Assembly: GCA_003564185.1 (NCBI GenBank)
Contig: PXFS01000047.1
Span: forward strand, 1-38,701
Direction of reading: 5' to 3'
Origin: Flavobacteriaceae bacterium
GTDB taxonomy: Bacteria > Bacteroidota > Bacteroidia > Flavobacteriales > Flavobacteriaceae
Length of the DNA stretch: 38,701 nt
In this document: positions 28,101 through 37,170 of the stretch, piece after piece
Layout: the number at the start of each line of letters is the position of its first letter
Position numbering within the stretch: position 1 is the first letter of the stretch
Program-made: the position numbers and the translations under genes
The notes under the pieces: generated by a model
The model's input: only the letters and a program-made list of their open reading frames with translations
The model's database searches: none
Told to the model about the DNA's origin: nothing

Positions 28101-29212
28101 AAATTAGCGACTCAGGTATTGGTATAAAAGCCAGAGATGTACAAAAAATATTTGATCGATTCTTCCAAATTGAATCTGCTAATTCTGCCAAAATGGTAGG
28201 AAGTGGTATTGGTTTATCTTTTAGTAAAAAAATAATAGAAATTCATCATGGTGAAATTTACGTAAAGAGTAAGCCTAATAAAGGAACTACTTTTATCATC
28301 AAATTACCAATGAACCCAGAAACTTATGGAAATCAAGTAGATGAAAGCTTCCTTACTACAGATAATATCAAAGCTTACAACATTGAAAAAAACACAAAAC
28401 CAGTTAAAAGTCTTGAAATAAAAAATACAGAAAAACAGCAGATAATGGTGGTTGATGATAATAGTGAAATTCTTGACTATTTAAGAAGTGTATTGGAAAA
28501 AGAATACGACATAATTATTGCAAAAGATGGAGAAGAAGGAGTTGAAAAGGCACTTGAGGAAGTCCCTGATTTAATCATAAGTGATGTGATGATGCCTAAA
28601 AAGGATGGCATTGCACTTTGTAAAGAACTTAAAACTAATATTAATACCTCACATATTCCCATTATATTGCTTACAGCAAGAACCTCAACAGTATATGAAA
28701 TAGGAGGGCTAAAAAATGGTGCAGATGACTACGTTACAAAACCTTTTAATGCTAACGTGATTAAAGCTAGGATTAGTAGTTTATTAGAAAATAGAGATAA
28801 ACTACGTTCTCACTTCCAGAATAAAATTCGATTTGAGCCTGCATCAGATGAAGTTGAAAAAGACTCCGATCCCGAAAATAGTTTTATTCATAAAGCTATG
28901 CTATTAGTGGAAGAAAATTTAGAAAATGAAGATTTTGGAATAGATACCATGGTTCAAGAACTGCATATGAGTCGCTCTAGTTTATTCCGAAAAATTAAAT
29001 CACTTACTGGGTTTTCTTTATCTGCGTTTATTCGGTCTGTACGCTTAAAAAAAGCAGCTTATTTAATTTTGACTGAAGAAGATATTACCTTAAAAGAAGT
29101 TGCTTTTCAGGTAGGCTTTAACACTTATAAGTACTTTAAAAACTCATTTCAAAAACAATTTAACTGTTTACCTTCTGAATACAAAGAAAAAAATATAAAT
29201 AAGCTCAGTTAA
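25199..29212 (+). CDS. Hybrid two-component sensor kinase/response regulator (HTCS)
   Basis: One 1337-residue protein combines a full signalling chain. It has a signal peptide (1-19), a periplasmic beta-propeller sensor of Reg_prop-type repeats such as NLWIGTKSGG and RIWIGTWGNG (about 20-680), and a Y_Y_Y domain (about 684-760). A membrane helix (about 765-787) follows, then a HisKA domain with phosphorylated His826 in ISHEFRTPLTL and a HATPase domain with LCNLLSNAIKYT and GSGIGLSFSKK. The C-terminal part is a receiver with Asp1129 in ISDVMMPKKDG and an AraC-type HTH (about 1235-1335). Such proteins sense an oligosaccharide in the periplasm and activate their own PUL. Here it is next to susC/susD and divergent from the sulfatase-GH2 block. 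All key phosphotransfer residues are present. Confidence 0.96.
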   Translation: MKWIYKFIFLFFSLVIFGQNEDPNYVVNFITVKEGLSHNYTTSIVSDQLYMKWIGTENGITKYNGYDFNYIKPSEAYKGLTNENIEVLFTDANDNLWIGTKSGGLSFFDIKKNTIQNFNSIIETKRDEDLRITAIAQDNEGLIWVGTWNKGVFVIDPIKAKLYRHFNYRTPVYSIKKDFEGKMWFTNGKILMMYSPETKKVKRKNFEYIISDILPDEKRNKTWISTTSTNNYLYSYQTESDKLDSLPTNVHSNFSKKLMLDHQNRIWIGTWGNGVHRSNKDLTSFKKLDVIRDSPGKIEGNYSTILSLHEDQNNIVWLSTVSGGIIKLQEENGFQNLAQNLSETNLKEKLNCYSVFKNNDFVFVGTLFAGVYFGKDFHQLSKLEAIEDIKINTFYEFDEKLFIGTAEGFHIFDLTTEELIFENNQIKKVTAFLVQEDNLYIGTQQNGIALVELKDLNNIEKYSIYNEKNNESSGLKSNRVTSIKSDQNQNIWVSTYKGLHLFNQQENLFVHHSKIIDQEVSINIINSLETVGSLLWLSTPNGLMKLNYKNNLLQFQEVIDKRSGLNSDFICASTLDNNLNLWISTHTEIVKYNKADETLTSYGETNGVKTSLFNNNSAFNYNNQSIIFGGIDNITYFNPKDIRDYNTTPKVVFTGLRVKNEEISYNKEQKNLTESLNYAQEINLDYKDDFFSIRFVANDFLGKLNIKYRYTLDGYQDQWVDLNGINEVNFASLQPGEYTLKVQASRDNQNWSEPSEIKISLAGSPWKSNLAYFIYFSILASIFGYFWWLNNYRLRLKNKLELAKLDEQKKIELTEAKLNFFTNISHEFRTPLTLIISPIKDLLENQNLSAEVNKKLSYIDKNTTRLLNLINQLLDFRKADYGLLKLKASYGNFVRFSNEVYLYFKEAAREKKIKYTFIYSQDEIRFPFDRNKLEIVLCNLLSNAIKYTQEKGEINLDLNVKENYCIIKISDSGIGIKARDVQKIFDRFFQIESANSAKMVGSGIGLSFSKKIIEIHHGEIYVKSKPNKGTTFIIKLPMNPETYGNQVDESFLTTDNIKAYNIEKNTKPVKSLEIKNTEKQQIMVVDDNSEILDYLRSVLEKEYDIIIAKDGEEGVEKALEEVPDLIISDVMMPKKDGIALCKELKTNINTSHIPIILLTARTSTVYEIGGLKNGADDYVTKPFNANVIKARISSLLENRDKLRSHFQNKIRFEPASDEVEKDSDPENSFIHKAMLLVEENLENEDFGIDTMVQELHMSRSSLFRKIKSLTGFSLSAFIRSVRLKKAAYLILTEEDITLKEVAFQVGFNTYKYFKNSFQKQFNCLPSEYKEKNINKLS

Positions 29213-29340
29213 CTTTTCTTCTGATTATCAGTAACATAACTATATGTTGAATTATTTATTCCATTCTTTGGTCTATATCACCCTTTAGATTTTACTACAT
29301 CGTTTGATATTTGTATTTGATATAATGTTAATTCAAGATC

Positions 29341-32300
29341 ATGAAGAATTTTTATTTAATTTTTTCGACATTACTATTTATTAGTGTTTGTGCATTTGGT
29401 CAGAAAACCATTTCTGGTTCGGTTAGTGATGATAATGGTATTCCTTTACCAAACGCATCAATTGAAGTAGAAAATTCTGATAAAGGAACAGTAACAGATA
29501 TGGATGGAAATTATTCCTTAGAGGTTGATGAAGGAGATTTTATTATTGTTTCATATATAGGTTTTCAAACGCAAAGAATTGAAATCACTGATTTAACAAC
29601 CTATGATGTTAGAATGTCTTCGGAGGAGGATTTAGATGAAGTTGTGGTAGTGGGTTATGGAACACAAAAGAAGAAAAATCTTACCGGGTCTCTAGAAACT
29701 GTAACTTTTGATGATCCTGTAAACCAACCTGTTACTAATTCTGGGCAATTGCTTTATGGTAGATTTTCTGGGGTTCAACTTACCCAAGGATCAGGAAATC
29801 CTGGTGCGGATGGTTCTAGTATAACTATACGGGGAATTGGAACTTTTGGAGATAGCACTCCCTTAGTTGTAATCGACAACATACAATATGACGACTTACA
29901 GGCATTTAATAATTTAGCGCCTCAAGATATTGAAAGTATTACCGTTTTAAAAGATGCTTCTGCAAGTGCAATTTATGGAGCAAGAGGAGCCAATGGAGTT
30001 ATATTAGTAGAAACAAGGAGAGGTAAAGAAGGTGTTTTTAAGATTCAATACAATACCCATTATGGTTTTCAGGAGCCAACGGTAGTTCCAAACTTCTTGA
30101 ATGCTCCAGATTACGCCATGTTAATGAATGAGAAATTTTTAAATGAAGATGGTCCTGGTGCATTTCTAAGATATAATCAAGAGCAACTTCAAGCTATTAA
30201 TGATGGGTCAATGCCTGATCAATTTGCAAATACGAACTGGGCAGATGCTATACTCCAAAGAGCAACTATAGTTAACCATAATTTATCTATTACTGGTGGT
30301 ACTAAAAAAAGCTCGTATCGTTTTTCAATGGGGTATATGGGTCAAGATGCCATTATAAGAAGTAATTTTAGAAATGATAGGTATAATTTAAGCTTCAATA
30401 TTACTTCTGATGTAAAAGACTGGTTAAGGTTTACCTCTGTAACAAACTCATTTTGGAGAACAATAGAGGGACCAACAGGAGGGCAAGATGCTCTTACTGG
30501 TGATAATGGAATTATCTTTGGGATGCAAAGAACTGCCCCAACCATACCTTTATTTTACAGCAACGGAGAGTATGGGATTGTAGATGGTGCTTGGCGGAAT
30601 GTAAATAATTCTTTACCTACCCAAAACCCATTAAGAAGAGGGTTTTTAGGTGAGTTTCAAAGTGATCAAATCAATATTAGTCACCGGGCCGGTTTTGTGA
30701 TAAAGCTTGCTGAGAACCTTGAATTTGATACTAGTGGAAGTGCAAATATTATTTATAATAGAAGCTCAGATTTTAATCCAACATTTGTACTTAGAGATTG
30801 GGAAGGTAATCCTGTTACTAGAAATGATTTGAACACCTTAAGAAATTCTACCAATCTTGCTTACCGTTTACTAAATGAAAATATTCTTAGATACAGTTTT
30901 GAGGTTGATGATAAAAATAATTTTGATTTCTTATTAGGGCATAGTTTAATGTTTTTTAGAAGTGATAATTTTAATGCAAGACTAAGCGGGTTTCCAACCA
31001 ATAACTTATTTCAGTTTAATGCTGGTGGTATAGTAGACCCTGCTGTTGGAGGAGGTGCTTTTGAAGAAACTTGGCAGTCTTTCTTTGCTCGTGTTAATTA
31101 TAATTATGATGAAAAGTACTTACTTGAATTTAATATAAGAAGAGACGGTTCATCTAAATTTGGTCCAGGTAATAGGTATGGTAACTTCCCTTCAGCTTCC
31201 GCAGGATGGAGAATTTCTCAAGAAGATTTTATGGAAGATGTTGATTTTATTAGTGATTTAAAATTTAGAGCTAGTTGGGGATTGTCTGGTAATGATAGAA
31301 TAGGAAATTTCATTTTTGCACAAAATTATAATCCAAGCTTGGACTACGTTATTGGATTAGATTCTCAAGTAACCGGTGTTGCCTTAACCGGGTTAGCTAA
31401 TCCATTTATTCAGTGGGAACAAACTGAGCAATATAATATTGGAATGGATTTGTATTTGTTAAATAATAGATTAGAAATAATAGCGGATTATTTCAGTAGA
31501 AATAGTAGTGATATACTATACGATAATTTCCCTGTTCCTTCAACCATTGGTGTAACTAACTTAGCCGCACGAAATTCTGCATCTATGATTAATAGAGGAT
31601 TAGAGTTTGGAGCTAACTTAAGAGGTCAAATGGGCGAAGTTAAATATAGTGTTGGTGGTAATTTTACTAAATTCTTTATCAATGAAGTTACTAGTCTAGG
31701 TCCAGGAGGAGAAGAAACCATTTCTAACCAAGACATTATTCGTGTTGGAGAACCTTTTGGAGCCTATTTTGGTTGGCAAGCAGATGGAATTTTTCAAGAT
31801 TTATCTGAAGTTGCCGCTCATCCTTCACAGTTTGAAAATCCGTTAACAGGACCTGGAGATATTCGTTACGTGGATGTGAATGGAGATGGAGTTATTGATC
31901 AAGATGATAGAACCGTAATTGGTGATCCAAATCCAGATTGGTTAATCAACTTTAATGCAAGTTTTGAATACAAAAACTTTGATTTAAGTATGCTACTTCA
32001 GGGGGTTATAGGTATTGACCGATTATTTATGGGGAATGGTAACCTCCCTATGCCAGATAATAGAAGTAACTCATTAGATTATTGGATAAATCGTTGGACA
32101 CCAGAAAACCCAAGTACAACTCTACCAAGAGTTGGTGGGCAAAACAATACTATTGTATCCTCATTCTATGTAGAAGATTCTTCCTTTATTAGATTACAAA
32201 ATCTTGAATTAGGGTATTCATTACCAAAAAGCCTGATTGAAAGGTTTAAACTAGATAAATTTAGAGTTTTTGTTGGAGGACAAAACATGTTAACTTTTAC

Positions 32301-32403
32301 TAATTTAGATAATTTTGATCCAGAGGGTGGAAGAGGAAGACAGAGTAATAGAAATGTACCCATTTATAAAATTTATACAGTAGGTTTAAATGCTAATTTT
32401 TAA
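29341..32403 (+). CDS. SusC-like TonB-dependent outer-membrane transporter
   Basis: The 1020-residue outer-membrane protein imports oligosaccharides with its SusD lid. It has a signal peptide (1-20), a carboxypeptidase-regulatory-like domain (about 22-98; GSVSDDNGIPLPNASIEV), the SusC junction motif EVVVVGYGTQKKKNLTGS, a plug domain (about 110-225; DASASAIYGARGANGVILVE) and a 22-strand-type barrel ending IYKIYTVGLNANF. Length is normal for SusC. susD follows after 3 bases, so the two are translationally close and certainly co-transcribed. The oligosaccharide cannot be named from the sequence; context suggests a sulfated galactan fragment. Confidence 0.97.
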   Translation: MKNFYLIFSTLLFISVCAFGQKTISGSVSDDNGIPLPNASIEVENSDKGTVTDMDGNYSLEVDEGDFIIVSYIGFQTQRIEITDLTTYDVRMSSEEDLDEVVVVGYGTQKKKNLTGSLETVTFDDPVNQPVTNSGQLLYGRFSGVQLTQGSGNPGADGSSITIRGIGTFGDSTPLVVIDNIQYDDLQAFNNLAPQDIESITVLKDASASAIYGARGANGVILVETRRGKEGVFKIQYNTHYGFQEPTVVPNFLNAPDYAMLMNEKFLNEDGPGAFLRYNQEQLQAINDGSMPDQFANTNWADAILQRATIVNHNLSITGGTKKSSYRFSMGYMGQDAIIRSNFRNDRYNLSFNITSDVKDWLRFTSVTNSFWRTIEGPTGGQDALTGDNGIIFGMQRTAPTIPLFYSNGEYGIVDGAWRNVNNSLPTQNPLRRGFLGEFQSDQINISHRAGFVIKLAENLEFDTSGSANIIYNRSSDFNPTFVLRDWEGNPVTRNDLNTLRNSTNLAYRLLNENILRYSFEVDDKNNFDFLLGHSLMFFRSDNFNARLSGFPTNNLFQFNAGGIVDPAVGGGAFEETWQSFFARVNYNYDEKYLLEFNIRRDGSSKFGPGNRYGNFPSASAGWRISQEDFMEDVDFISDLKFRASWGLSGNDRIGNFIFAQNYNPSLDYVIGLDSQVTGVALTGLANPFIQWEQTEQYNIGMDLYLLNNRLEIIADYFSRNSSDILYDNFPVPSTIGVTNLAARNSASMINRGLEFGANLRGQMGEVKYSVGGNFTKFFINEVTSLGPGGEETISNQDIIRVGEPFGAYFGWQADGIFQDLSEVAAHPSQFENPLTGPGDIRYVDVNGDGVIDQDDRTVIGDPNPDWLINFNASFEYKNFDLSMLLQGVIGIDRLFMGNGNLPMPDNRSNSLDYWINRWTPENPSTTLPRVGGQNNTIVSSFYVEDSSFIRLQNLELGYSLPKSLIERFKLDKFRVFVGGQNMLTFTNLDNFDPEGGRGRQSNRNVPIYKIYTVGLNANF

Positions 32404-32406
32404 GAT

Positions 32407-33969
32407 ATGAAAAAGATACTATTTACACTTGGCCTAATATCAACATTTATTTTTAGCAGTTGTAGTGAGGATTTTCTTGATGTTGAATCAGAAACACAAA
32501 TTGCAGAAGATAACTTTTGGCAAAATGAACAAGATGCATTTCTTGCACTTAATGGTGTTTACGCATCCCTTCAACCTACTTCTTTGTATGGAGGAATGCT
32601 AAATGCTTGGATTGGATTTCCTAGCTTTGATTGCTTTGGTGATAATTCATTTAATCAGTTTAAGTGGGAAGGTGCAGGTACTTTTATGGAAGGTACTGCA
32701 ACGCCAGCAGATGGACCTATTAGAAATATATGGCAAGACTTATATAGAGGTATTGCAAGAGCTAACATTGTTATTCAAAATGTACAGGAAATACCAGATG
32801 AATTTATTGAAGAAGAGTCCAGACAAAGCATTTTGGGTCAGGCTTTATTTCTTCGTTCATTAATGTACTTCAATTTAGCAGTATATTATGAAGATGTCCC
32901 ATTAATTTTAGAATTTCAAGATTTAGAAGATGCTTATGTTCCAAAAAATCAACAAGATGAGATAATGGAACAAATTATAGATGACTTAATTATTGCTAGA
33001 GATTTAGTACCAATGTCATCAAATAGTAATGGCGTAAGTGATGACTTTGGATATGCTACCAGAGGTTCTGTTTTAGGACTTTTAGCACGCGTACAATTAT
33101 ACAACCATAATTATGCTGGCCCTTTTGGTGTAATTGATGTTACAGAGGAGTTACTAGGAATGGGTTACTCATTACATCCAAATTATGGCGAATTGTTTAC
33201 TTTAGAAGGTCAATTTTCTAATGAAGTTGTTTTTTCAGTAAGGTTTTTAAGAGATCCTAACACAGGAAATGGTGAAACTTTATCAGCAACATTTGCTAAT
33301 ACGCCAAAGATTGACGAAAGACCAATGCCTAATCTAGTTAACGACTATTACTGTACAGATGGACTACCAATTACAGAATCTCCTCTATATGACCCAAATA
33401 ATCCTGGAGAAAATAGAGACCCAAGAGCAAATGCTTCAATATATTTCCCGGGTGATTTATTCTTAATAGCTCCTGATGAAGAAGTGTTTACTGGAAACAG
33501 TCCAACTGGATTTGGTAAACGAAAGTATATAAGAAGACAAACTATAGATGATGCCTCTATTGGAGGTCCTGGATCACAAGACTTTTATGTTATCCGATAT
33601 GCTGATGTTTTACTTATGCGCGCTGAGGCACTTGCTGAAACAGGTGATCTTGGAGGTGCTGCAGAATTAATTAATCAAGTTAGAGCAAGGGTTGGAATGC
33701 CAAGTGTTGAGGATGTAGAGGGCGCTGTAGGCCAACAAGAAATGATAGATATTGTTCGTCATGAAAGAAGAGTTGAATTAGCTCTTGAGGGGCTTCGATT
33801 TATGGACTTAAAGCGTTGGGGAGAAATGCAACAAGCTGTTGAAAGAGCTGCAGCAGATCCTGTACCACCTTATAATCCAATTTATAACGGATTGCGTACT
33901 GAGGTATTCTATATTCCACAAAATGATTTGGATGTTAACCCTAATTTAGAACAACACCCAGCATGGTAA
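32407..33969 (+). CDS. SusD-like surface glycan-binding lipoprotein
   Basis: The 520-residue RagB/SusD-family lipoprotein caps the SusC barrel and binds glycan at the cell surface. A signal peptide ends at lipobox FSSC (Cys19), followed by SEDFLDVES, the usual SusD N-terminus. Family features include the TPR-like helical body, QALFLRSLMYFNLAVYYEDVPL, the C-terminal YVIRYADVLLMRAEALAETG and VRHERRVELALEGLRFMDLKRWG. The chain ends LEQHPAW. Its last bases overlap the first possible start of the next gene by 7 bases, which suggests coupled translation with the glycosidase-like gene downstream. Confidence 0.97.
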   Translation: MKKILFTLGLISTFIFSSCSEDFLDVESETQIAEDNFWQNEQDAFLALNGVYASLQPTSLYGGMLNAWIGFPSFDCFGDNSFNQFKWEGAGTFMEGTATPADGPIRNIWQDLYRGIARANIVIQNVQEIPDEFIEEESRQSILGQALFLRSLMYFNLAVYYEDVPLILEFQDLEDAYVPKNQQDEIMEQIIDDLIIARDLVPMSSNSNGVSDDFGYATRGSVLGLLARVQLYNHNYAGPFGVIDVTEELLGMGYSLHPNYGELFTLEGQFSNEVVFSVRFLRDPNTGNGETLSATFANTPKIDERPMPNLVNDYYCTDGLPITESPLYDPNNPGENRDPRANASIYFPGDLFLIAPDEEVFTGNSPTGFGKRKYIRRQTIDDASIGGPGSQDFYVIRYADVLLMRAEALAETGDLGGAAELINQVRARVGMPSVEDVEGAVGQQEMIDIVRHERRVELALEGLRFMDLKRWGEMQQAVERAAADPVPPYNPIYNGLRTEVFYIPQNDLDVNPNLEQHPAW

Positions 33970-34835
33970 ATTATATGATGAATAATTCATTTAACATATT
34001 TGTTTCTCTTCTATTATTGCTTGCTATTACATCTTGTCAAATAGATACTAGTAAACAAAGTAATAACAACGTAGAAACTACTCCTAAAAAAGTTGGTAAA
34101 AAAGGGATAGCCTATACCAATAAAAATACCAATTGGTCTGAAAAAGTTGAGAAACTAAATGTTGATTGGATGTATAGTTGGGGACATGAACTTCATAAGG
34201 ATTTACCTAGAGATATTGAATTTGTACCAATGTTTTGGGGAAAATATGCCGTAAATGATGATGTAATTGAAAAAATAAAAAAATATAAAAAACAAAATCA
34301 AATTCAATATTTGCTAAGCTTTAATGAACCTGACGGAAGTAAGCAAGCGAATATGAGTGTAGATGAAACATTAGAGTTATGGCCAAAGCTAGAATCTATA
34401 GGTTTACCGTTAGGTTCTCCAGCGGCAATTCATGCAGATAGAGAGTGGATGCAAGAATTTATGCATAAGGCTGATTCATTAGATTATAGAGTTGATTTTA
34501 TAACAGTTCACCATTACGATGGACCTAATGTTTCAGCATTTATACAAAAGCTAGAAAAAATTCATAAAATGTACAAACGACCTATTTGGATAACAGAATT
34601 AGGAGTTGGTGATTGGAAAGCTAAGACTATTGAAGAAAATAAACATAGTGAAGAAAAAGTGGGAAAATTTGTTGAAGAATTACTTCCTGCTCTAGATACC
34701 TTAGATTTTGTTCACCGCTATGCTTGGTTTGATGGCGGGAAGAATTATCCTGCATTATATACATCTAAATTTTTTGATGAGGATTTGAACTTAACCGTTC
34801 CTGGAAAAATTTATGCGGAATATCAATTGAATTAA
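33963..34835 (+). CDS. GH128-like glycosyl hydrolase lipoprotein, single domain
   Basis: The product belongs to the glycosyl-hydrolase catalytic-core family (Pfam Glyco_hydro_cc, CAZy GH128-like; from memory). After a signal peptide and lipobox ITSC (Cys25), the TIM barrel spans about 43-288. Two Glu in the expected places form the likely catalytic pair: Glu122 in LLSFNEPDG (acid/base) and Glu212 in IWITELGVGDW (nucleophile). Conserved DWMYSWG, FVPMFWG and VHHYDG line the cleft. Characterised GH128 enzymes cut beta-1,3-glucan, but here every neighbour deals with galactose and sulfate, so a beta-galactan backbone is possible. Numbering is from the ATG at 33963, which overlaps susD; starts at 33975 or 33978 give an equally good signal peptide and avoid the overlap. 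Confidence 0.85.
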   Translation: MVNYMMNNSFNIFVSLLLLLAITSCQIDTSKQSNNNVETTPKKVGKKGIAYTNKNTNWSEKVEKLNVDWMYSWGHELHKDLPRDIEFVPMFWGKYAVNDDVIEKIKKYKKQNQIQYLLSFNEPDGSKQANMSVDETLELWPKLESIGLPLGSPAAIHADREWMQEFMHKADSLDYRVDFITVHHYDGPNVSAFIQKLEKIHKMYKRPIWITELGVGDWKAKTIEENKHSEEKVGKFVEELLPALDTLDFVHRYAWFDGGKNYPALYTSKFFDEDLNLTVPGKIYAEYQLN

Positions 34836-34871
34836 AAAATTATAATGAATATGAATTTTAAATATAGAAAA

Positions 34872-36236
34872 ATGAAAAAGAAGATTTTATTACTGTTATC
34901 GCTTTTCGCTTTAATAGCTTGTAGTGATGATGATTTTACAGAAAATGTTGAGGATCCCAACGATAATGAAGATCCAATTACTACTGTTGGTAAAAAAGGT
35001 GTTGCTTACGCAAATGGTGCAGAAAAATGGTCTCACAGAACTAGCGAAATGAATGCCCATTGGATGTACAGTTGGGGAAATATTCTTAGAGAAGAAATAC
35101 CTGAAAATGTTGAATATGTCCCTATGATTTGGGGGAGAGGTGCAGCACAAAATGACGATGTAATAAATCGTTTAAAAGATTTAAAAAATGAAGGGAAGAT
35201 AAAGTACCTATTAGGTTTCAATGAACCTGATGCTATTCCACAAGCTAATATGACGGTAGATGAAGCTATTGAACTTTGGCCAAGGTTGGAAGAGGTTGGA
35301 CTTCCTTTAGGTTCACCTGCAACTGTAAATCCAAATAATGCATGGATGCAAGAATTTATGCAAAGAGCTGATGCGGAGGGCTTACGAGTAGATTTTATAT
35401 GCGTTCACAATTATGGCGGTGGAAATCCAACCAACTTTATTAATATGTTAAGTCAAACCTATCAAAATTACGGACAAAGGCCAATTTGGATTACCGAATT
35501 TGCGGTTGGAGATTGGAACGCAGCAACACCTGAAGAGAATATTCACTCCAGAGAACATGTTATTAATTTCTTAGATGAGGTTATACCCGCATTAGAAGAA
35601 ATTGACTATGTAGAAAGGTATGCTTGGTTTGATGGTACTCAAGCTCCACTATATACATCTTCTTTATATGATGAAGATGTGAATATCACTTCAGTAGGTC
35701 AAACTTATTCAAATCTTTTCCCAAATACTGAAATTGGTCCCGGTATGGATACCGATTTTGAACCAGATATTCCAGATACTCCAGAAGGAGAATATTTTGT
35801 AAATGGCGGATTTGAATCAGGTAACCTTCTTCCTTGGGGTGGATTTAAAGTTGAAGTTTTTGGTCCAAATTCAGACCCCTTATCAGGAAATTTTTGTGTT
35901 CGACTTGAAGCTCATGATGCTGCTTTAAACTACGACTTAGTAAATGAACTTGAACCAGGGGAAACTTATATTCTTGAATATAATTTTAGGTGGCAAGATA
36001 CTCCACCTCAAGAAATGGTAGGTAGAATAAGAGATTTTGGAGGAGATAATGATATATTATTTACCACAGAACCTCTTGAAGGTGAACCAGGTGAATGGAC
36101 ATTTGGAAGCCTAGAATTTACTATGCCAGAAGAATTTAGTGATACCATAAGGTTTGTTTTCTTCAAACCACAAGTAAGTCCACAATACCCTCAAATTTTC
36201 TTTGACGACATGTCGCTTAGAAAAAAAGAAGATTAA
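34872..36236 (+). CDS. GH128-like glycosyl hydrolase lipoprotein with C-terminal binding-like module
   Basis: This is a paralogue of the preceding gene with an added module. From the ATG at 34872 the protein starts MKKKILLLLSLFALIAC, a clean lipoprotein signal with Cys17 followed by SDDD, typical of surface-exposed Bacteroidota lipoproteins. An upstream in-frame ATG at 34845 would add nine residues and is less likely. The catalytic-core barrel (about 38-285) keeps the putative pair Glu118 in LLGFNEPDA and Glu209 in IWITEFAVGDW. Residues about 307-450 form module C (YFVNGGFESG, WGGF, YNFRW, RFVFF, PQIFFDDMSL), shared with the proteins at 4399 and 36310. It is a good candidate for the surface endo-enzyme that starts polymer breakdown. 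Substrate is inferred only. Confidence 0.85.
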   Translation: MKKKILLLLSLFALIACSDDDFTENVEDPNDNEDPITTVGKKGVAYANGAEKWSHRTSEMNAHWMYSWGNILREEIPENVEYVPMIWGRGAAQNDDVINRLKDLKNEGKIKYLLGFNEPDAIPQANMTVDEAIELWPRLEEVGLPLGSPATVNPNNAWMQEFMQRADAEGLRVDFICVHNYGGGNPTNFINMLSQTYQNYGQRPIWITEFAVGDWNAATPEENIHSREHVINFLDEVIPALEEIDYVERYAWFDGTQAPLYTSSLYDEDVNITSVGQTYSNLFPNTEIGPGMDTDFEPDIPDTPEGEYFVNGGFESGNLLPWGGFKVEVFGPNSDPLSGNFCVRLEAHDAALNYDLVNELEPGETYILEYNFRWQDTPPQEMVGRIRDFGGDNDILFTTEPLEGEPGEWTFGSLEFTMPEEFSDTIRFVFFKPQVSPQYPQIFFDDMSLRKKED

Positions 36237-36246
36237 TTTTTAATTC

Positions 36247-36287
36247 AACCAAGTTACCTTTAAACTAGGTAACTTGGTTTACTTTTA
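36247..36287 (+). terminator. Intrinsic terminator after the second GH128-like gene
   Basis: AACCAAGTTACCT (36247-36259) and AGGTAACTTGGTT (36267-36279) form a perfect 13-bp stem with a 7-base loop, followed by TTACTTTTATT. The T tract is interrupted, so some transcription may pass into the small binding-protein gene 23 bases further on. This could lower its expression relative to susC/susD rather than isolate it. Confidence 0.75.
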
Positions 36288-36309
36288 TTAACCCTTAATA
36301 TTATATACC

Positions 36310-37098
36310 ATGAAAAAAACTACACTTTTAAATTTAATGATTGCTTTTATCAGTTTACTTTTTATAGCTGAAATACAAGCACAAAACCTAATCGTTAATG
36401 GCGATTTTGAAGAAGGAGAAGTTGAAGACCCTGTACCTTTACCTTGGGAAGGTTTTAACAACCGAATATTGAATGACGATATCACTGGTGATCGAGTAGG
36501 TCAAGTTGAAAATGGCGAAGGTGCATTAAGACAAGATGTAGAAGTTGAACCTGGAGAAACGTATGAAGTTAGTTTTGAATACAGATGGGTAGATGCAGGT
36601 AATCAAGAAAATTCAAATATGGTTGTTAGATTCAGAAATCCAGATGTTGGAGGACCAGATGGGAATCTTGACTTAGCTGATGGATCAAATGGTTTTCAAT
36701 TAGAATCAACACTAGATGAATGGTTTACAGGAACATTTAATGTTACTATTCCAGATGGATTAACAGAAGCTAGACTTCAGTTTTTCAAGGGACCACCAAA
36801 TAAACCAATCAACTTTAAAAATGTAGTTGTACAACTTGAAGGAACAGCATCAGTTCAAAATTTAGAAATGTTTGATTTCCAAATGTACCCAAATCCAGTA
36901 CAAACACAATTTAATGTTTCAGCTAATGAAATTATTTCAAAAATTGAAATCTATAATGTAACTGGTAAAAAAATTGATGAGATACTTATTAATGCTAGAC
37001 AATCTCAAATTTCTACAGAACATCTTTCACAAGGAGTTTATCTAGTGAAGACTTTTATAGGTAAAAATGTTGGTACATCTAAACTTATTAAGCAATAA
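36310..37098 (+). CDS. T9SS-sorted stand-alone carbohydrate-binding-like protein
   Basis: The 262-residue protein consists of a signal peptide (1-25, ending EIQAQ), one module (about 25-177; NLIVNGDFEEG, WEGFNNR, FEYRW, RLQFFKGPPNKP) and a type A T9SS sorting domain (about 188-262; YPNPVQTQF, YLVKTF, ending KLIKQ). The module is closest by eye to module A of the protein at 4399: both share the N-GDFE start, GFNNRIL and the FFKG-N-KP end. There is no catalytic domain, so it probably works as a secreted or surface-anchored glycan-binding protein. This PUL has no recognisable SusE/SusF-like or SGBP-type gene, and this protein may take that role. Binding itself is inferred from module type and neighbours. 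Confidence 0.8.
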   Translation: MKKTTLLNLMIAFISLLFIAEIQAQNLIVNGDFEEGEVEDPVPLPWEGFNNRILNDDITGDRVGQVENGEGALRQDVEVEPGETYEVSFEYRWVDAGNQENSNMVVRFRNPDVGGPDGNLDLADGSNGFQLESTLDEWFTGTFNVTIPDGLTEARLQFFKGPPNKPINFKNVVVQLEGTASVQNLEMFDFQMYPNPVQTQFNVSANEIISKIEIYNVTGKKIDEILINARQSQISTEHLSQGVYLVKTFIGKNVGTSKLIKQ

Positions 37099-37129
37099 GT
37101 AGTGACTATTTAAATTTTACGCTTAATTT

Positions 37130-37170
37130 AAAAAAGGGGTTTTTGTTATATTTTTGCCCCTTTTTTTCTT
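37130..37170 (+). terminator. Terminator with a possible promoter box in its loop
   Basis: AAAAAGGGG (37131-37139) pairs with CCCCTTTTT (37157-37165) and is followed by more T, which fits an intrinsic terminator for the gene ending at 37098. The 17-base loop region contains TATTTTTG (37149-37156), a perfect TAnnTTTG -7 box 26 bases before the sulfatase start at 37183. No TTG lies 19 bases upstream, so the promoter part is weak. Confidence 0.65.

Noticed and set aside
29213..29340. A susC promoter of the TTG-N19-TAnnTTTG type
   Set aside because: Several TTTG and one TATAAT string are present but none has the correct spacing, so no promoter was called; activation by the HTCS may not need a consensus box.
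33963..36236. Calling the GH128-like pair beta-1,3-glucanases outright
   Set aside because: The family supports that name, but the gene context points to galactose and sulfate with no laminarin-type partners. I kept the neutral family name.
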